Shown here one piece after another: positions 46,120 through 57,540 of a DNA stretch of 64,000 nucleotides. The notes under the pieces were generated by a model. That model had not been told where the DNA came from. It saw nothing but the letters and a program-made list of their open reading frames with translations, and searched no databases. This DNA comes from Ceratothoa steindachneri (lineage: Eukaryota > Arthropoda > Malacostraca > Isopoda > Cymothoidae), in assembly GCA_963969495.1 (NCBI GenBank), contig OZ018324.1:157464172-157528171 (forward strand), given 5' to 3'. A program made the translations under genes and the position numbers. Each line of letters opens with the position of its first letter. Position 1 is the stretch's first letter.

Positions 46120-46190
46120 CTCGGGTATAATGTATCTTGCACATATATACATTTTCACTTCCTCCTAACGTTGCAACTCTGTTTACCACC
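46120..46190 (+). repeat. Dispersed repeat family D1, fragment
   Basis: ATATATACATTTTCACTTCC, TCCTAACGTTGCAACTCTGT match the core of the family in the orientation of the 23.4 kb copy. Confidence 0.4.
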
Positions 46191-46488
46191 TTCATTTTTC
46201 TTTGAATGGGGAAAAGATAGCGGGGTACAAGTGCCGGGTGGCGTATTGTACATAAATCTGGGACAATATAAAGATTTTAAGTACTCCAAACAGTGCACTA
46301 GTACTCTCCCGCGGGGTCTAGGCTTTCCTAGTCTTTTCCCAACAGAGTCTCCCCCTAGTAATCGGTTACTCATGGGATAAAGTTAGAATTCAGTTACGTT
46401 TGGTTTAGTTACGTCTGCTTAGTTTTTTGTTGTGTTAGGATAGGATTCAGTTTGGTTTATTTAGGTTGTTAGATTTAGATAGACTTAC

Positions 46489-46671
46489 TTTAGTTCCCAT
46501 CATGTTAAGAGAGTGTAAATCATCTGCGATTACTTCCTCGAACACAAAGCGTTTATTTCGATCCACAGCCACATAATCCAAGTTTACATCATAACGGGGA
46601 GACGCAGGCTCGAGCACTGCAGAGCTTTGGCGCTCCACAGTATGGCTAAGATCAGTCTTCTGAACATGACG
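46489..46671 (-). CDS. Candidate internal exon of an unknown host gene
   Basis: On the minus strand a strong acceptor (a pyrimidine tract TTTTCTTTTTCGTTTGTTTT then TAAG, ending at 46672) is followed by 183 bases open in one frame and then a consensus donor AAA|GTAAGT (GT at 46488-46487). The exon starts and ends on codon boundaries (phase 0-0) and encodes 61 residues, beginning RHVQKTDLSHTVERQSSAVL and ending DDLHSLNMMGTK. Composition is varied and protein-like (acidic, with DVNLDYVAVDRNKRFVFEEV), unlike the AT- or repeat-driven chance frames elsewhere. I recognise no domain and see no flanking exon with confidence. If real, the host gene runs right to left and much of the window could be its introns. 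A chance match of both splice sites remains possible. Confidence 0.55.
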
Positions 46672-48419
46672 CTTAAAAACAAACGAAAAAGAAAATGTCC
46701 TAAAAAGCGAGAAAAAACTTGAAGAAGAGATAAGAAAACACTTCAAACCCATAGGGAAGGAGAGATCGCACCGCCTCTTCTTTAATAGCTACCACTCACC
46801 GCGAGCGAGACGAGGGGAATAGGGAATATTCAAATGATAACTCAATAGCAAAGAAAGACTAACCAAAGAATCAGAAGCGGGGGGCCGCTTAGTCCCCCCA
46901 AAACCACCGGATGCGACAAACCAACGATTTTGAACCTAACAAACACTGACTGCGACAATTAACCGATTTCTGACTTAAACTGACAGAAATCTACACTAAA
47001 CTAAACATTTTTTTATACTTTCTTACTCAATGCCACACTCAATAACAATAAAACAAACTAACTCAAACAACGAAAAGTAATTATAACAATGGAAACAACA
47101 ACATAATTAAAACAAACAACATAATTAAAGAGATTAGTCTGATCTCGAGATACCTTGCACAATCTATGTAACCCTTCTTACTTTTTCTGCTTCTCCGTAT
47201 TTTTAAATACCGGCTCTTTTTCACCACCTCTTCAACACTCAATACACATATGTATCTCTCTTCCCCCATCTGATCCAATCTAGGAGGATGTATTCATAAA
47301 CATCCTCGAACAAGTTTGTACAAGGAGTACAAGGAATCAAAAGTGTTAATTCGTACTCTCTACCTGGTCCGACCGCCAAAAGACCCCACTCCCAAATTAA
47401 CCGAATCCTCCCTCAACCCGTTGCTTAAATTAATGGAATGGGATCTTTTGCGTGACTGAGAGAGATGGCACGCATTCACTAGACGGAAAAATAGCAATTT
47501 CCTTATTTGATATTAATTGACAGTCTGTCTTAATTAGCTCCAACACAAACATCTTCACCCACGCGTACTTTCTCTTCTCGGTTACATAAAAGACTTAGTT
47601 GTATTTTCGGTGGTGATTTTCCATAGATGGGATTCATGTGTAACAGTCGTGTTTACAGACAAACCCAACAGGCCTTTGCGTGCTGGCAGGTTGTAGATGA
47701 AATGGAGTTAATAACATTTAATATATTTTCAGCTCCCAAATACAGTGGGAGTTTTTTACACGTCGACCACAAATTGGTCGTCATATAGGGTGTATCCATA
47801 GTTTTAAATGATTTGCAGCCGATCCATGTGTAAAACGGAATCTATCGGTTTCTCTTTGGGATTATGAACCTTGGCTCGAGCTTGTGGTGCTTGCTTGTAC
47901 TCAGCCTCAAAGACTCGCCCAAGGCACCGTTTATTGACGTATCCCCTACCTCGCCCACGCTGAAGTCAAATATTTATCTTCTCCCCTTAGCATAAGAACT
48001 AGGTAAGGACAGAGTACCAGGACGCTTCCCTTTAATAGGGGACGGACGATATCTTCTTAACACAAAAATGGGACTTGTATCCGGAGGTGAGCAGAAATGG
48101 GTGCGCGGTAGGGAAAGGGGGCGAAGGAGGATGAGAGGGACTCTAATTTAGCTACCTGTTGGATTTCCAAAGTGGGACTTGATCGTTCCGAGGTGAAGAA
48201 TGAGTGAACGACGAGAGGATTTGCCTTTCATACTGGTAGGAGAAAGTGGTCTGGTGGAGATCGCGGTTTAGGCAGAATTCCGGGGTTCGATGGCTTACAG
48301 CTAACGACTACTCTCTCCGTGATTTGGGGGTGTGGCTGTTTTATACAGCGCTTCTCGGCTAACAGAGAAAAAGGAAGTAAGTTGTTCTCGCATTTTCTGC
48401 TAGGTTAAGGATAAAACTA
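46672..48419. other. Unassigned sequence
   Basis: No transposon or RNA feature recognised. It lies on the 5' side of the candidate exon and would be intronic if that exon is real. Confidence 0.4.
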
Positions 48420-48520
48420 GGTTAAGATTCAGTTAGGTTAGGTTAGGATTCACTTAAGTTACGTTAGGAAAAGTTAAATTTCACTTAGATTACGTTAGGA
48501 TAATGCTAGGTTGAGTTGCA
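48420..48520. repeat. Degenerate TTAGG-type repeats
   Basis: CAGTTAGGTTAGGTTAGGAT at 48430-48449 contains three consecutive GGTTA units, with scattered TACGTTAGG and CTAGGTT variants on both sides. A related looser stretch lies at 46380-46480. TTAGG is the ancestral arthropod telomere repeat; here it is interstitial and decayed. Confidence 0.6.
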
Positions 48521-48736
48521 TTCCCTCCTGGTCTCACTGCCTTGAATTTATCATGGTCTTGCGCCCCGCTGTTTATATTTGACCACATCAAGCTCCGCAT
48601 CAGACTGGGGCCATGTTTCACATGTTTTTATAATATTTATTCAATTATAATTACGATTTATTGCTTTAATTTAACATTATTGATTTTTTAGCAAATTTAA
48701 ACCCAAATATTATGATGATATTATACAGTTAACATA

Positions 48737-49958
48737 CGTAGTATGCAAAAGTCCTGTTACACTCGTTACAACGCTCTCAAAAAAAGACACAATGATAGTT
48801 TTGATGCAGTTAGACACGTTTTTATTTTTTAAAACACATAAATATGTGTTTAACTTTAATATTTATCAATGTGACCGCCCTCAGCGGCGAGCACGCTCTC
48901 CAGGCGAGACTTTATGGCCACTCACACGTTGCGGACAAAGTCCTTCCTTCTGCTGGCCCACACGCGGTTGACGGATGACTTCAGCTCGTCGACGTTGCTT
49001 TGGTGGACCTTGAATGCCTTGCCAGTGGCAAGGGTGCACACAGTGTAATCGACAGGATTGAGGTCGGGTGACTGTGGTGGCCAAAGGTCTTACGACTAGA
49101 GGTTCATATTTGACCCAAACAACACTTGCACGGTCTTGGCCGTGTTGGCTGGGGAATCATCCTGCTGAAAGACTTAGTCCGCATTCTTCGTGATCTTTCT
49201 CACCCAGGGCAAGTCTTTTGTGGCCAAAATGCCCCCTTAATTTGCCGCGGTGAGCCTGCAACAGGCAACAAACAACACCGGCGCCATTTTCTCACCATTC
49301 TAAGCCACGACGCCAAGCATCATCACGGAGGCTGGGTGCTTGGTCGTGAATACCCAGCGGACCTCGGAGACGTCCTGGCCGAAGTTTACCGCTCGGTTAT
49401 TCTACTTGTTAATTACCTGATCGACCGTGAAGGGTTTTTTTCATCAGAAAAAAAATCAGAATTCGATTGCCATGACTTCAAGTCGTTTACAAGGCGAAGA
49501 CCGCGCTCCCGACGTTGTTCTCGCATACGGTCATTATGCAGAGTCCTTTTTACGTGCCTCAAGTTCTTGCCTCCCTCCTTTTTGACGGCCCTTGACACGG
49601 TAGCCACCGAGATGCTTGTCTTCTTCTCGAACGCATTCATTTTGAGCTTCGGAGCACTTTCAAAGGCCTTTCTCACAGCTAAATGGTAGCAACTTGAGGT
49701 GTTCCTTGAACGAGGTCGATCTTTTTAGGTTTTTCTCGCTTATGAGCTTCTCCACGACTCCGTAAACGGTATTGCGATGTTAGACTTGTCGTGACCTGCG
49801 CGGAGGAGAACAGATATATCGTTTCATTTCACATCCATCTCGACACACTTGCTGGAAAGTAGGACTTTAATTTTGTTGGACGAAACTTTACTATCACACA
49901 CGTAAACCTCTCAAAGATAAAAAGATCCCGAGTGTAATAGAACTTTTGTAAAACCCGG
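48737..49958 (-). mobile_element. mariner/Tc1-superfamily element, copy 2 of the DD36D-spaced family
   Basis: Minus strand: the 5' end CCGGGTTTTACAAAAGTTCT (from 49958) and the 3' end, read as the complement, GTAGTATGCAAAAGTCCTGT with TTACACTCG, correspond to the ends of the 33.6 kb copy; TA lies at both sides. The transposase remnant keeps DISVLLRAGHDKSNIA near the start, FFSDEKNPS at about 49450 (first catalytic aspartate intact), QQDDSPANTAKTVQVLFGSN and PPQSPDLNPVDYTV at about 49060-49010. Again 36 residues lie between the second and third aspartates. Several stops; inactive. Confidence 0.9.
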
Positions 49959-50216
49959 TATTACTGTTTAGATGTCAGTGATTTGTCCGAAAACATTAAT
50001 CCATGGTCAATCATAACAAAATTTTTAAGTTGTTAACTACATTGGGCTTGTCCGGATCCACTGCGTATACAAAGATTGCATTTCATTCAGTAAGGGCTGA
50101 CATCTGGATGGTCTCCTTCCTGTCCCCAATACTTACAGGAGAATCTGCTGCTCTATCTTTCTTCCACAGAAATTCACTTTTGCCATCTTCCCCACTTTAT
50201 TCTGTTAAAACTACAC

Positions 50217-50290
50217 ATTACCCGTGGTTAGCGTGCTTGCCCGGCAATCGTTGGGTCGGCAGTTCGAATCTCCATCCGGATACCTTTAAA
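50217..50290 (+). repeat. tRNA-derived SINE head
   Basis: CCCGTGGTTAGCGTGCTTGC (50221-50240) is an A box. GGCAGTTCGAATCTCCATCC (50258-50277) holds the B box TTCGAATC. The A-B spacing is as in a tRNA. The rest of the unit is unclear. Confidence 0.65.
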
Positions 50291-50924
50291 CTGACACTAT
50301 TTACTAAGCGAAGTTACCGCCGTGACGGGTAGATGGAGCTCGTAGCCATGGCAGGCAGTCCACCTAAGAGAAGGATAACTCTGATTTCAAAACCTTGCAG
50401 CCACAGGCATAATTTGCCTCTTCCAGAAGATCCTCTGTGAGTATCTGTGAGTATGTCGTGACCAATACCTTAGGCGAGGGACGTAATTTTCCTTCATGAC
50501 GGACGTTGAGCAAGTGTGGAGAGCTGCGCTCCCCACCCCAAAGGGCCAACAGTTTTTATAGCCAAATCTGCAAAACGTCTATATACGGTAGTCTTTGTGG
50601 GAGCCTATGACAAACGGAGTAGCGTAGGCTACGGCGGTGTCCTAGGCTAAGAGCTCTGTTCGTCTGGCAAGTCGAATGGGACGCAGCCTGACGCTAATCG
50701 TTTGCCTCTTATTTTTTATGTTTATGTGACAAAGGTATTACGTATAATAATGTAAAAGAATGAGCAAAATAAAAATTGTGAATTGGATTGTTGGTGTTGT
50801 TTTTTAATTTAAAGATCTATACTGTCTGAATTGGAAAAGGATTTGTTGCAGAATTCTCGTCGGATGATGGATTCTCTAAATTATACCCCCGCTTCCTTTC
50901 GTCCCTTTGGTATATCCAGGACCG
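50291..50924. other. Unassigned sequence
   Basis: May include the body of the SINE above. No protein recognised. Confidence 0.4.
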
Positions 50925-51080
50925 GGTGGCCCGTGTTACATCTGGTACCTGAGGAGCGGCACTCCACCTATCCCGGCCGAAGTATCTCCCGGCGCGCTCA
51001 AGCTAGTTTAAGTCTACCTGGGTTTTATTCTTTATACACATTTTTGCTTTACCCATTTTCGCCACTTTCTTTCTAAGCCT
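50925..51080 (+). repeat. Dispersed repeat family D1, diverged copy
   Basis: GTACCTGAGGAGCGGCACTC, CCCGGCCGAAGTATCTCCCG, then TTCTTTATACACATTTTTGC and TTTTCGCCACTTTCTTTCTA follow the block order of the 23.4 kb copy. Confidence 0.4.
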
Positions 51081-51184
51081 TTTGTCCCCTATTTTCTTGG
51101 ACGTCAATTAAAATCGCAGGCTAGTCGCTGACCACATTTCATCCATTCCTCCCTGGTAGAGGGAGAGGGGCATTCAACCCTCCC

Positions 51185-51430
51185 TCTTGGCTCCGGTTGA
51201 AGTGGTGGGTTTTAATGTATGCACCCCCCCCCCTCTTTGTCCTACTACACCCAATATTTATTTTATCTATCTATCCTTTTACGCTCCTAGCAAGGGGTTA
51301 TCAGGTGACATTTGTAGTTTCATATGCCCCCCCCACCACCCTCTGTTTGCCCCCACGGTCTTAATGCTTGCATAAGGACCTGCTGCTATGCAACTTCCAC
51401 ACACCTTCACTTCCTCCATCTGACCTATTC
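51185..51430 (+). repeat. Dispersed repeat family D1, diverged copy or copies
   Basis: A C-rich stretch with AATATTTATTTTATCTATCT at 51254, and a second core GCAACTTCCACACACCTTCA, CTTCCTCCATCTGACC at 51389-51424. It could be two overlapping fragments. Confidence 0.35.
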
Positions 51431-52582
51431 GATATTCGACTCTCAATACGAATAAAATATGGATGGGAGATGAGTAATAAAATAGGCCACGCTGGAAATG
51501 ACTTAACAATAAAAACAACTCCGGTATTTCCATTAATTTGTCCCATCTCCAGTAATTGCATACAGGAGACCTCCATAAAAATAGAAACACCCTGCAATCG
51601 TGTGGGTATTTATTCTTAAAATAGCGTTGTTTTTGCTGGGTCACGAACAGCTCCGAGGACTGGATTCAAACATAATAATTGCGCGAAACAATACTGTGTA
51701 ATCCGAAGAGGAACGTTACGTAGTGATAAAATAAGAAAGTCGGCATACTAAGAAGAAAAGCGAATTAACTAAAGGCACAGGAATAATGAAATATATTAAG
51801 GGTGAAATGCAGGACACTAGCAAACCGTGTCACTCTTATGTGCTGTAGGGTGCATTTAATAGCCCCTACAAAGTCCCACAAACTCACAATTTCGTTCCTT
51901 ATAAGCGGAGCGAGTTGGTGGAATTCGAGGATCCCCAATGCAGCTAACTGGAGCTTCTTCGTCGTTTTATTATTATTACTTAAAACCAAGAAAATGAGAC
52001 AAATCTGGGCGCCCAAGGCTGCGGTGGTAGGAGGCAGGCAATTATCAGGAAATTCCTTTAAATTTAATTCTTTAAGAAGCTTCACCAAAAATTGTTGGTT
52101 AAATGCACCCTTTAGTTTTCGTTCCATTTTTTTATAATTAACTTATTTCTATATTTACTGATTACTTCCGCATTAATCGCACTTTATCAAAGCCAGTAGC
52201 GTGACGCTCCATAAAACCCAGCGCGGGCTTTGGGTGATTAAATTATGCGAGGCGCTGAATTTCACTCAAAAGTCTTCGTTGCGGCGTTTCGAGATGACCT
52301 CTGCATTTGCAATAGGCCCATTTAAGTGATTACTATTGATTCGAGACGCCATGAAATATAAACAGGTGAAAAGGTCTTAATGCCCTTAGCAGTAGGCTTC
52401 TTTCGCGGCCTTACCCGATCTTTTTCGGAAATTTTCAAGGAAGCTTCGATTATACGGTTGCAAAATGTTGAAAAGTTTGGAGTTGAAATGTCCATAGGAA
52501 AGTTTCTAGAATGAAAGTTCCGTGCATTTAAAAAGATCAATTTTAAAGCTCGAAGAGTTTAGGTATTGTGATTAAACGTCGC
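51431..52582. other. Unassigned, overlapping open frames
   Basis: Opposed frames of 111 codons (plus, 51802-52137) and 120 codons (minus, 51765-52127) cover the same bases. The minus one (QQFLVKLLKELNLKEFPDN and APLIRNEIVSLWDFVGAIKC) has the more protein-like look, but I recognise no family. GGTATTCCGGAAATTTTCAAGG-type sequence at 52425-52460 is partly repeated at 53.12 kb. Confidence 0.35.
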
Positions 52583-52638
52583 TTTTCTCAAGGGTTTTTA
52601 CTTCTTTGGTCAAAGCATTAAAAGTTGTATCCAAAATG
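52583..52638 (+). CDS. Candidate first exon ending in ATG|GTGAGT
   Basis: CGCTTTTCTCAAGGGTTTTT at 52583-52602 resembles a pyrimidine-rich (TOP-like) transcription start. It is followed by a 5'-leader-like stretch and TATCCAAAATG with the start codon at 52636-52638 directly abutting the donor GTGAGT (52639-52644). A first exon ending exactly at ATG is a layout seen in many ribosomal-protein and translation-factor genes. I found no second exon downstream in 52.65-55 kb, so this could easily be chance. Confidence 0.25.
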
Positions 52639-52644
52639 GTGAGT

Positions 52645-54594
52645 AATCCTTTTTATCTAAACGTGTTATTAACGATCACAACTCATTAAAATGAGAGCCT
52701 AAAAATAACTGAAGGTACATATCGGAGTCGTCCGCAATTGCGAGAGAACGTGTTCATTAAAATAGTTCTACATAGCTTGAAAGTGGCCCACTTATTCAAA
52801 TATCATTGGACTTTTATTTCACAAATCTTCTGAAGCAGTTACCTGTGTGGTTACCCAGGTATCCACTTATGAACAACTCGACCTCTGTTGGGTTCTAACC
52901 CATGACACTTTTCAAGGAAAAAGTGCAGACAGCGATCACAGATCCAGAGTAATTATGTGGTAAAATAACATATTTTTCTTTAGTTGGTCATGAATAAATT
53001 TTAATATCACCTTGTTCTCATATTATAGTCATTTTACCACAAAAATCAAACTTTCATTCATCGCTTTATTTTTACACTTTTATAAATAATAAGCTATGAT
53101 GAAAAACGCGCTTTGATTTTCAAGGAAGCTTCGATTACACGGTAAAAAGAGAGATGGTGATAATAATTCAGCGACAACAAAATAAAATGTTTACGGTGCG
53201 GCAAACATGAGCCTAACGCAGGGATACCAACCTATTTGATATAGCTCTCAGAGAACAATTGCAAAAACTTTCAAGTATCAGTTGACGTTCTGTTCTGGCC
53301 TATTTGGCGACTGCTACCAAAATCATAATTAGCCGCAAAAGGACGTATGTAGAGAGAGACTTATTAAAGGATTGGAGGATAAGTGTCTCAAAACAACTAT
53401 TAAGTCAAAGATAAAAGGAAATTTCCCTGAAGGAAATGGCACGCATATTTTCCATCAAATGATGTAAGAAATAGATTTACAAATTCAAAAAATTTAAATT
53501 TCTTTTGAGATTCCAAGAAATCAGCAAAATGATGATTGCGAGTAAGAAATATTCCCGTATCCAAATTATATTATCAGAGAAGACGATTCCCACAAATTAT
53601 TTGTATAGTTATCAGAGTATTTATGTATGAATTGATTTCATACTTCAACAAGACAATGTAACATTAATACAAGAGACTTTATACAGGTTTATCTACAAAA
53701 AAAACCCGCCTCCTATCAACCACCAACCAGACTGTAATCCCACCTATACGGAACACTCTTAAAGGCATGGTTTATGGAGGTTAAAAGGAACAAAACAAAA
53801 GCGAAATTAAAAGAAAAAAAACTTACCATTTGGCGGAAATTAAAAAAGTGCCTCGTCTTGGAAGAAAACGTAATTTGTTTAAGGAGAAAACTCAGCCATA
53901 TCGATCATCTTCTGTAAGTGCTGAATAAATCATTTTAAAAATGGTTTCGTGAATTTCCGCAGTACCCTATTATTTGTAACATTTTAAAAACAGATTAGGC
54001 ATGAAATTTTATGAAAACCGTGAGTCGATGAAAGGTATCAAAAGAATGCTGCGACAACCCAATTCAAATTCCCTAGCAGCTTGTTAAACTCACTAATTTT
54101 GCACTGTAGACCTTTTTTGCTTGCAAACATGGTCAAAGTTTGGTGACGCCTCGCATTTCCACTAAACTACCAAATATAATTAAGGGCAGGATTTTCTTTT
54201 TAATTTAGCTTTCTCTTTTTGGTCCATATACTAATGAATAAATGCAATCACTTTATTAGTTGTTATTAAGACTTAAGCAAACACGCGCTTTTTCCATTAA
54301 TCAAACGGCGACGATGTTCATGAACAAATATTTTACTTTGGGCGTCCCGAAGAATTCGATTTGATGACGTCATTGGTAAATTATAACAACCCGGCATTTT
54401 AGAATATTAAAAGCAAACCCCTGTTTCTAATTAGAAGAAATTTTCCACTTATTTAATGTCTTACTAGGCCAATTTCATTGAGATTTATAGTTTAAGGGAC
54501 CAATTATAATGGGAGCCTATTTATGAAGACATAATTCTGGAATTCAAAGCCTACTTGTTTCTGAATTTTTCTTTTTATGTTGTTTATTCGTGTT
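52645..54594. other. Unassigned sequence
   Basis: TTTTCAAGGAAGCTTCGATT followed by AxACGG occurs at 52434-52459 and again at 53119-53144, a 25-base direct repeat. Otherwise nothing recognised. Confidence 0.45.
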
Positions 54595-54745
54595 ATATAC
54601 AGGATTAGCGTGCCCAGAATGGCGTGCTAGGTGTAGCATGTGCTAGCAGGCCGCAGTTGATATCTCTAGGCGTCCCCCCCTTCCCTGATCTGCAGCTATA
54701 TATCTTCCGCACATGTTCACTTGCTCCATCCCTACTCCCTAAACA
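54595..54745 (+). repeat. Dispersed repeat family D1, copy
   Basis: GGTGTAGCATGTGCTAGCAG, GCCGCAGTTGATATCTCTAG, CAGCTATATATCTTCCGCAC and ATGTTCACTTGCTCCATCCC follow the order of the 23.4 kb copy (TGTAGCATG, GCAGCTGA, TATATATCTTTCG, ATTTTCACTTTC). Confidence 0.5.
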
Positions 54746-54957
54746 GAGATCTCCTTGCACACTTTATGTGGGTTTTTTTATGCAGTTAGCCGTATTAACC
54801 CCCAACTCCTTACTATTTAGGACATTGTCTGTCCTGACCTATGTTATTCCATGAAGAGGTCTTTTAGAGAAAAGACGAAAGCGCTCGGAATCGTTTTTCC
54901 ATTTTCCTTGTGGGTGTTATTTATCATAATTTTGACTCACGTGTAAGTTGTGAGTTT

Positions 54958-54958
<1 letters not shown>

Positions 54959-55024
<66 letters not shown>
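54959..55024. repeat. (TA)n microsatellite
   Basis: About 66 bases of TA alternation. Confidence 0.97.
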
Positions 55025-55026
<2 letters not shown>

Positions 55027-55299
55027 AAAATTCAGAGATGAGTTTATAGGTTAACACCCTCTTTCCCCTGTAATCGAGTCTATCAAGGCGTGGAAATGGA
55101 AAGAAAGACACAGACAAGAAAAAAAAGGACTGTGGAAGAAGGTAATCATTTAACCTATTCAAACCTAAATACTGGAGGCGTAAGGGCACGCTGAAGGCTT
55201 TCAGAAAAAAGTTCGCATCGAGAGGACTCAAGATACTGAAAAGTACGAACTAGAATATCTTTCCCAATCTCCGACGACCCACATGTAGTCGCCTCTTTT

Positions 55300-55380
55300 G
55301 GCGCCTCGGCTTGGGTATCTTCCATACATTTTCACTCCTCCTAACTTTAACAGTTTCTTAACTCTTTTTTTTAACTTCTC
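55300..55380 (+). repeat. Dispersed repeat family D1, fragment
   Basis: GGGTATCTTCCATACATTTT, CACTCCTCCTAACTTTAACA and GTTTCTTAACTC match the family core. Confidence 0.45.
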
Positions 55381-57540
55381 GTAGGAGATGTAAAAACTTG
55401 TAAAATACTGCCGATTACTGCGATTTCCTTTTACGCTTTCATTTCATACTTCACCCCCAAATTCCCAAGCGTTGTTCCAAGCTTCACCGCTCGATCACAC
55501 TAAAAGCGCCAACTCACCTCTAATAACTGTTTATATTAAAATAAATATAAACACCCAACGAGGGCATCTCCGCCAGAAAAAAATTGATCAGAGGTTCAAG
55601 AAGTGGAGTAAAGGTCGGTAAAAATATGTGATAGGTACATAACTCAAGTGCTAGGAAAGCTAATGAACTAGTTTTTTTATCGAAAGCGCCCATCTGGCAC
55701 CCGCTAGCAAGGTCACAGCCACCTGACTTGTAAATAAGCCGAACAGTGGGAAAACCTTAAAAAAAGAGGATTTAAATAAAACAAAGTAACAGAAAAAAAC
55801 GACAAAAACCAAGAACAACAAAAAAAACACGGTCGGTGTGTGGGGGGGAGGGAGACCCGCCTCCCTGAGAGGCCAACGAGTTAAATAATTAAATACTTTG
55901 GAAGGAAGGGGGGACGGGTCGGCCTTCTCCCAAAACTTAATTTAACCACAGTCATGTACAGAGGAAGGAGGTCCTCCTAAGAACTTGGGAGAGTCGGTAT
56001 CGACCCTGCCATTTGGTCTGATGGGACAGGTACGGATCACGAATCACACCCAGAAAACTTCATAGAACCGCTCCTTCAAAAGGCATTTCATCCCTCGAGT
56101 GTATCCGATTCGGAGATGACAAAAAATAAGCTGATATCATCGTGACATTGGAATAGGGAGGGGGTCACGGTTCAGTTTCGAGGACAAGTTTTCTTGTGGG
56201 ACCTTTCATAACCTTTTAGACGAAGGCCCAATAATTACACACCAATATAGTTTTATTCTATATTCTTTTAAAATATTAATTAAAAATTACTAATACATTT
56301 TTTATTTCACTATTCTTTTTCTTGGCTTTTCTTTTGATTATTATTATCACAGTGAGAAAATTGCTGGTTTTGATTAAACATTTGGGTGCTCTGATCCCAT
56401 GAATAATACATGTTTGTAGGGCACAAAGCTCCCCCCCCCCCTCTGGTAAAGACTCAATGCATATTTTAATTTTTAAAATCCAAGTCTGCCACGGCCTCAA
56501 GTGTGAGGGGCAAAATGTCACCCTGGAGGGCGAGACAAAAGAGTGGGAGGGCGGTCAGTCATTCCCAGGTTGATATGAGATGACCTTGATGCAATCTTGG
56601 AGTGTGATCGACCCCACTTGGATGCAAGCTGCGTGAGGTTAAGTTGCGAAGGAACTTCCACATAGACCGCTACCGCAGGGGGATGCGGTGCTATAAAATT
56701 CCCACAGCATGCAACAGCACCCCTCCCCTCTAACCGGGTCACTCAGGGCAGCTACACAGAAGGCGAGGCCCCACTTAATTGAGGTAACCTTGATGGGGTC
56801 CTACAACACAGGTCCTAGGATCAAAGTTTTCTCCTTTAATCCCATAAGCCATCGGAGGGAGCAGAGTTAAGATACCACCTGTCCCAAGGAACAATAAAGA
56901 ACAACATTATCTCGCGATTTTTTTTTTTGGGGGGGGGGGCCTTTTAGCTAATTACTATGACACAAGAGGGTTGAAAATCAAGCCATTATTAAAACGATTT
57001 CAATGTGCTTATTCCTTTTTTTTCGAAACCTTAATCGAATGGAAACTTCAGTCATTCAGAGTTTAATGATAAACGTTTGGAATTTGATCCCTACGACCGT
57101 AAAAAAATCTGTTGTCTCACAACTTCTCATCTCTGACCGAAGATTTAGGTGATTAGTTTATATATATTTTAATTTAATGGTTTATGCTACTCTGTTGTAT
57201 ATTTACAAATTTTGCGAAAGTACAAAAAAAAATAAAAAAAACACGTACAGATTGATTAGTGGGGGAATAGAATCTAATACGATCTGGAGGTCCACCTTGA
57301 ACCCTTGGAAGGGCCACGTGGCCTTAACCCTGGAACAAAGAGCGTGAGAAGCAAGGAAGAAATCGGGTGAACACGGCTTTATCAGACCATCTGTGTTTAT
57401 CATACGAGGCCTATTTCTCGCACCCGGGCGAATAATCTCGCCTCAAATCCAAGGAGAGCAAGCCGGGGTCAGAGGCAATTTCACCGCCCACTGACCACCT
57501 ATATAACCGGAGTTTTGCCGCTAAATAAGCAGTACAGCTC
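55381..57540. other. Unassigned sequence
   Basis: Contains a T/G run at 56918-56939. Frames at 56276-56521 and 56518-56742 (minus) are unrecognised. Confidence 0.45.

Noticed and set aside
47205..47285. Another copy of dispersed family D1
   Set aside because: The pyrimidine blocks occur in a different order, so resemblance is compositional.
49126..49689. 187-codon plus-strand frame
   Set aside because: It is antisense to the mariner-like transposase remnant on the minus strand.
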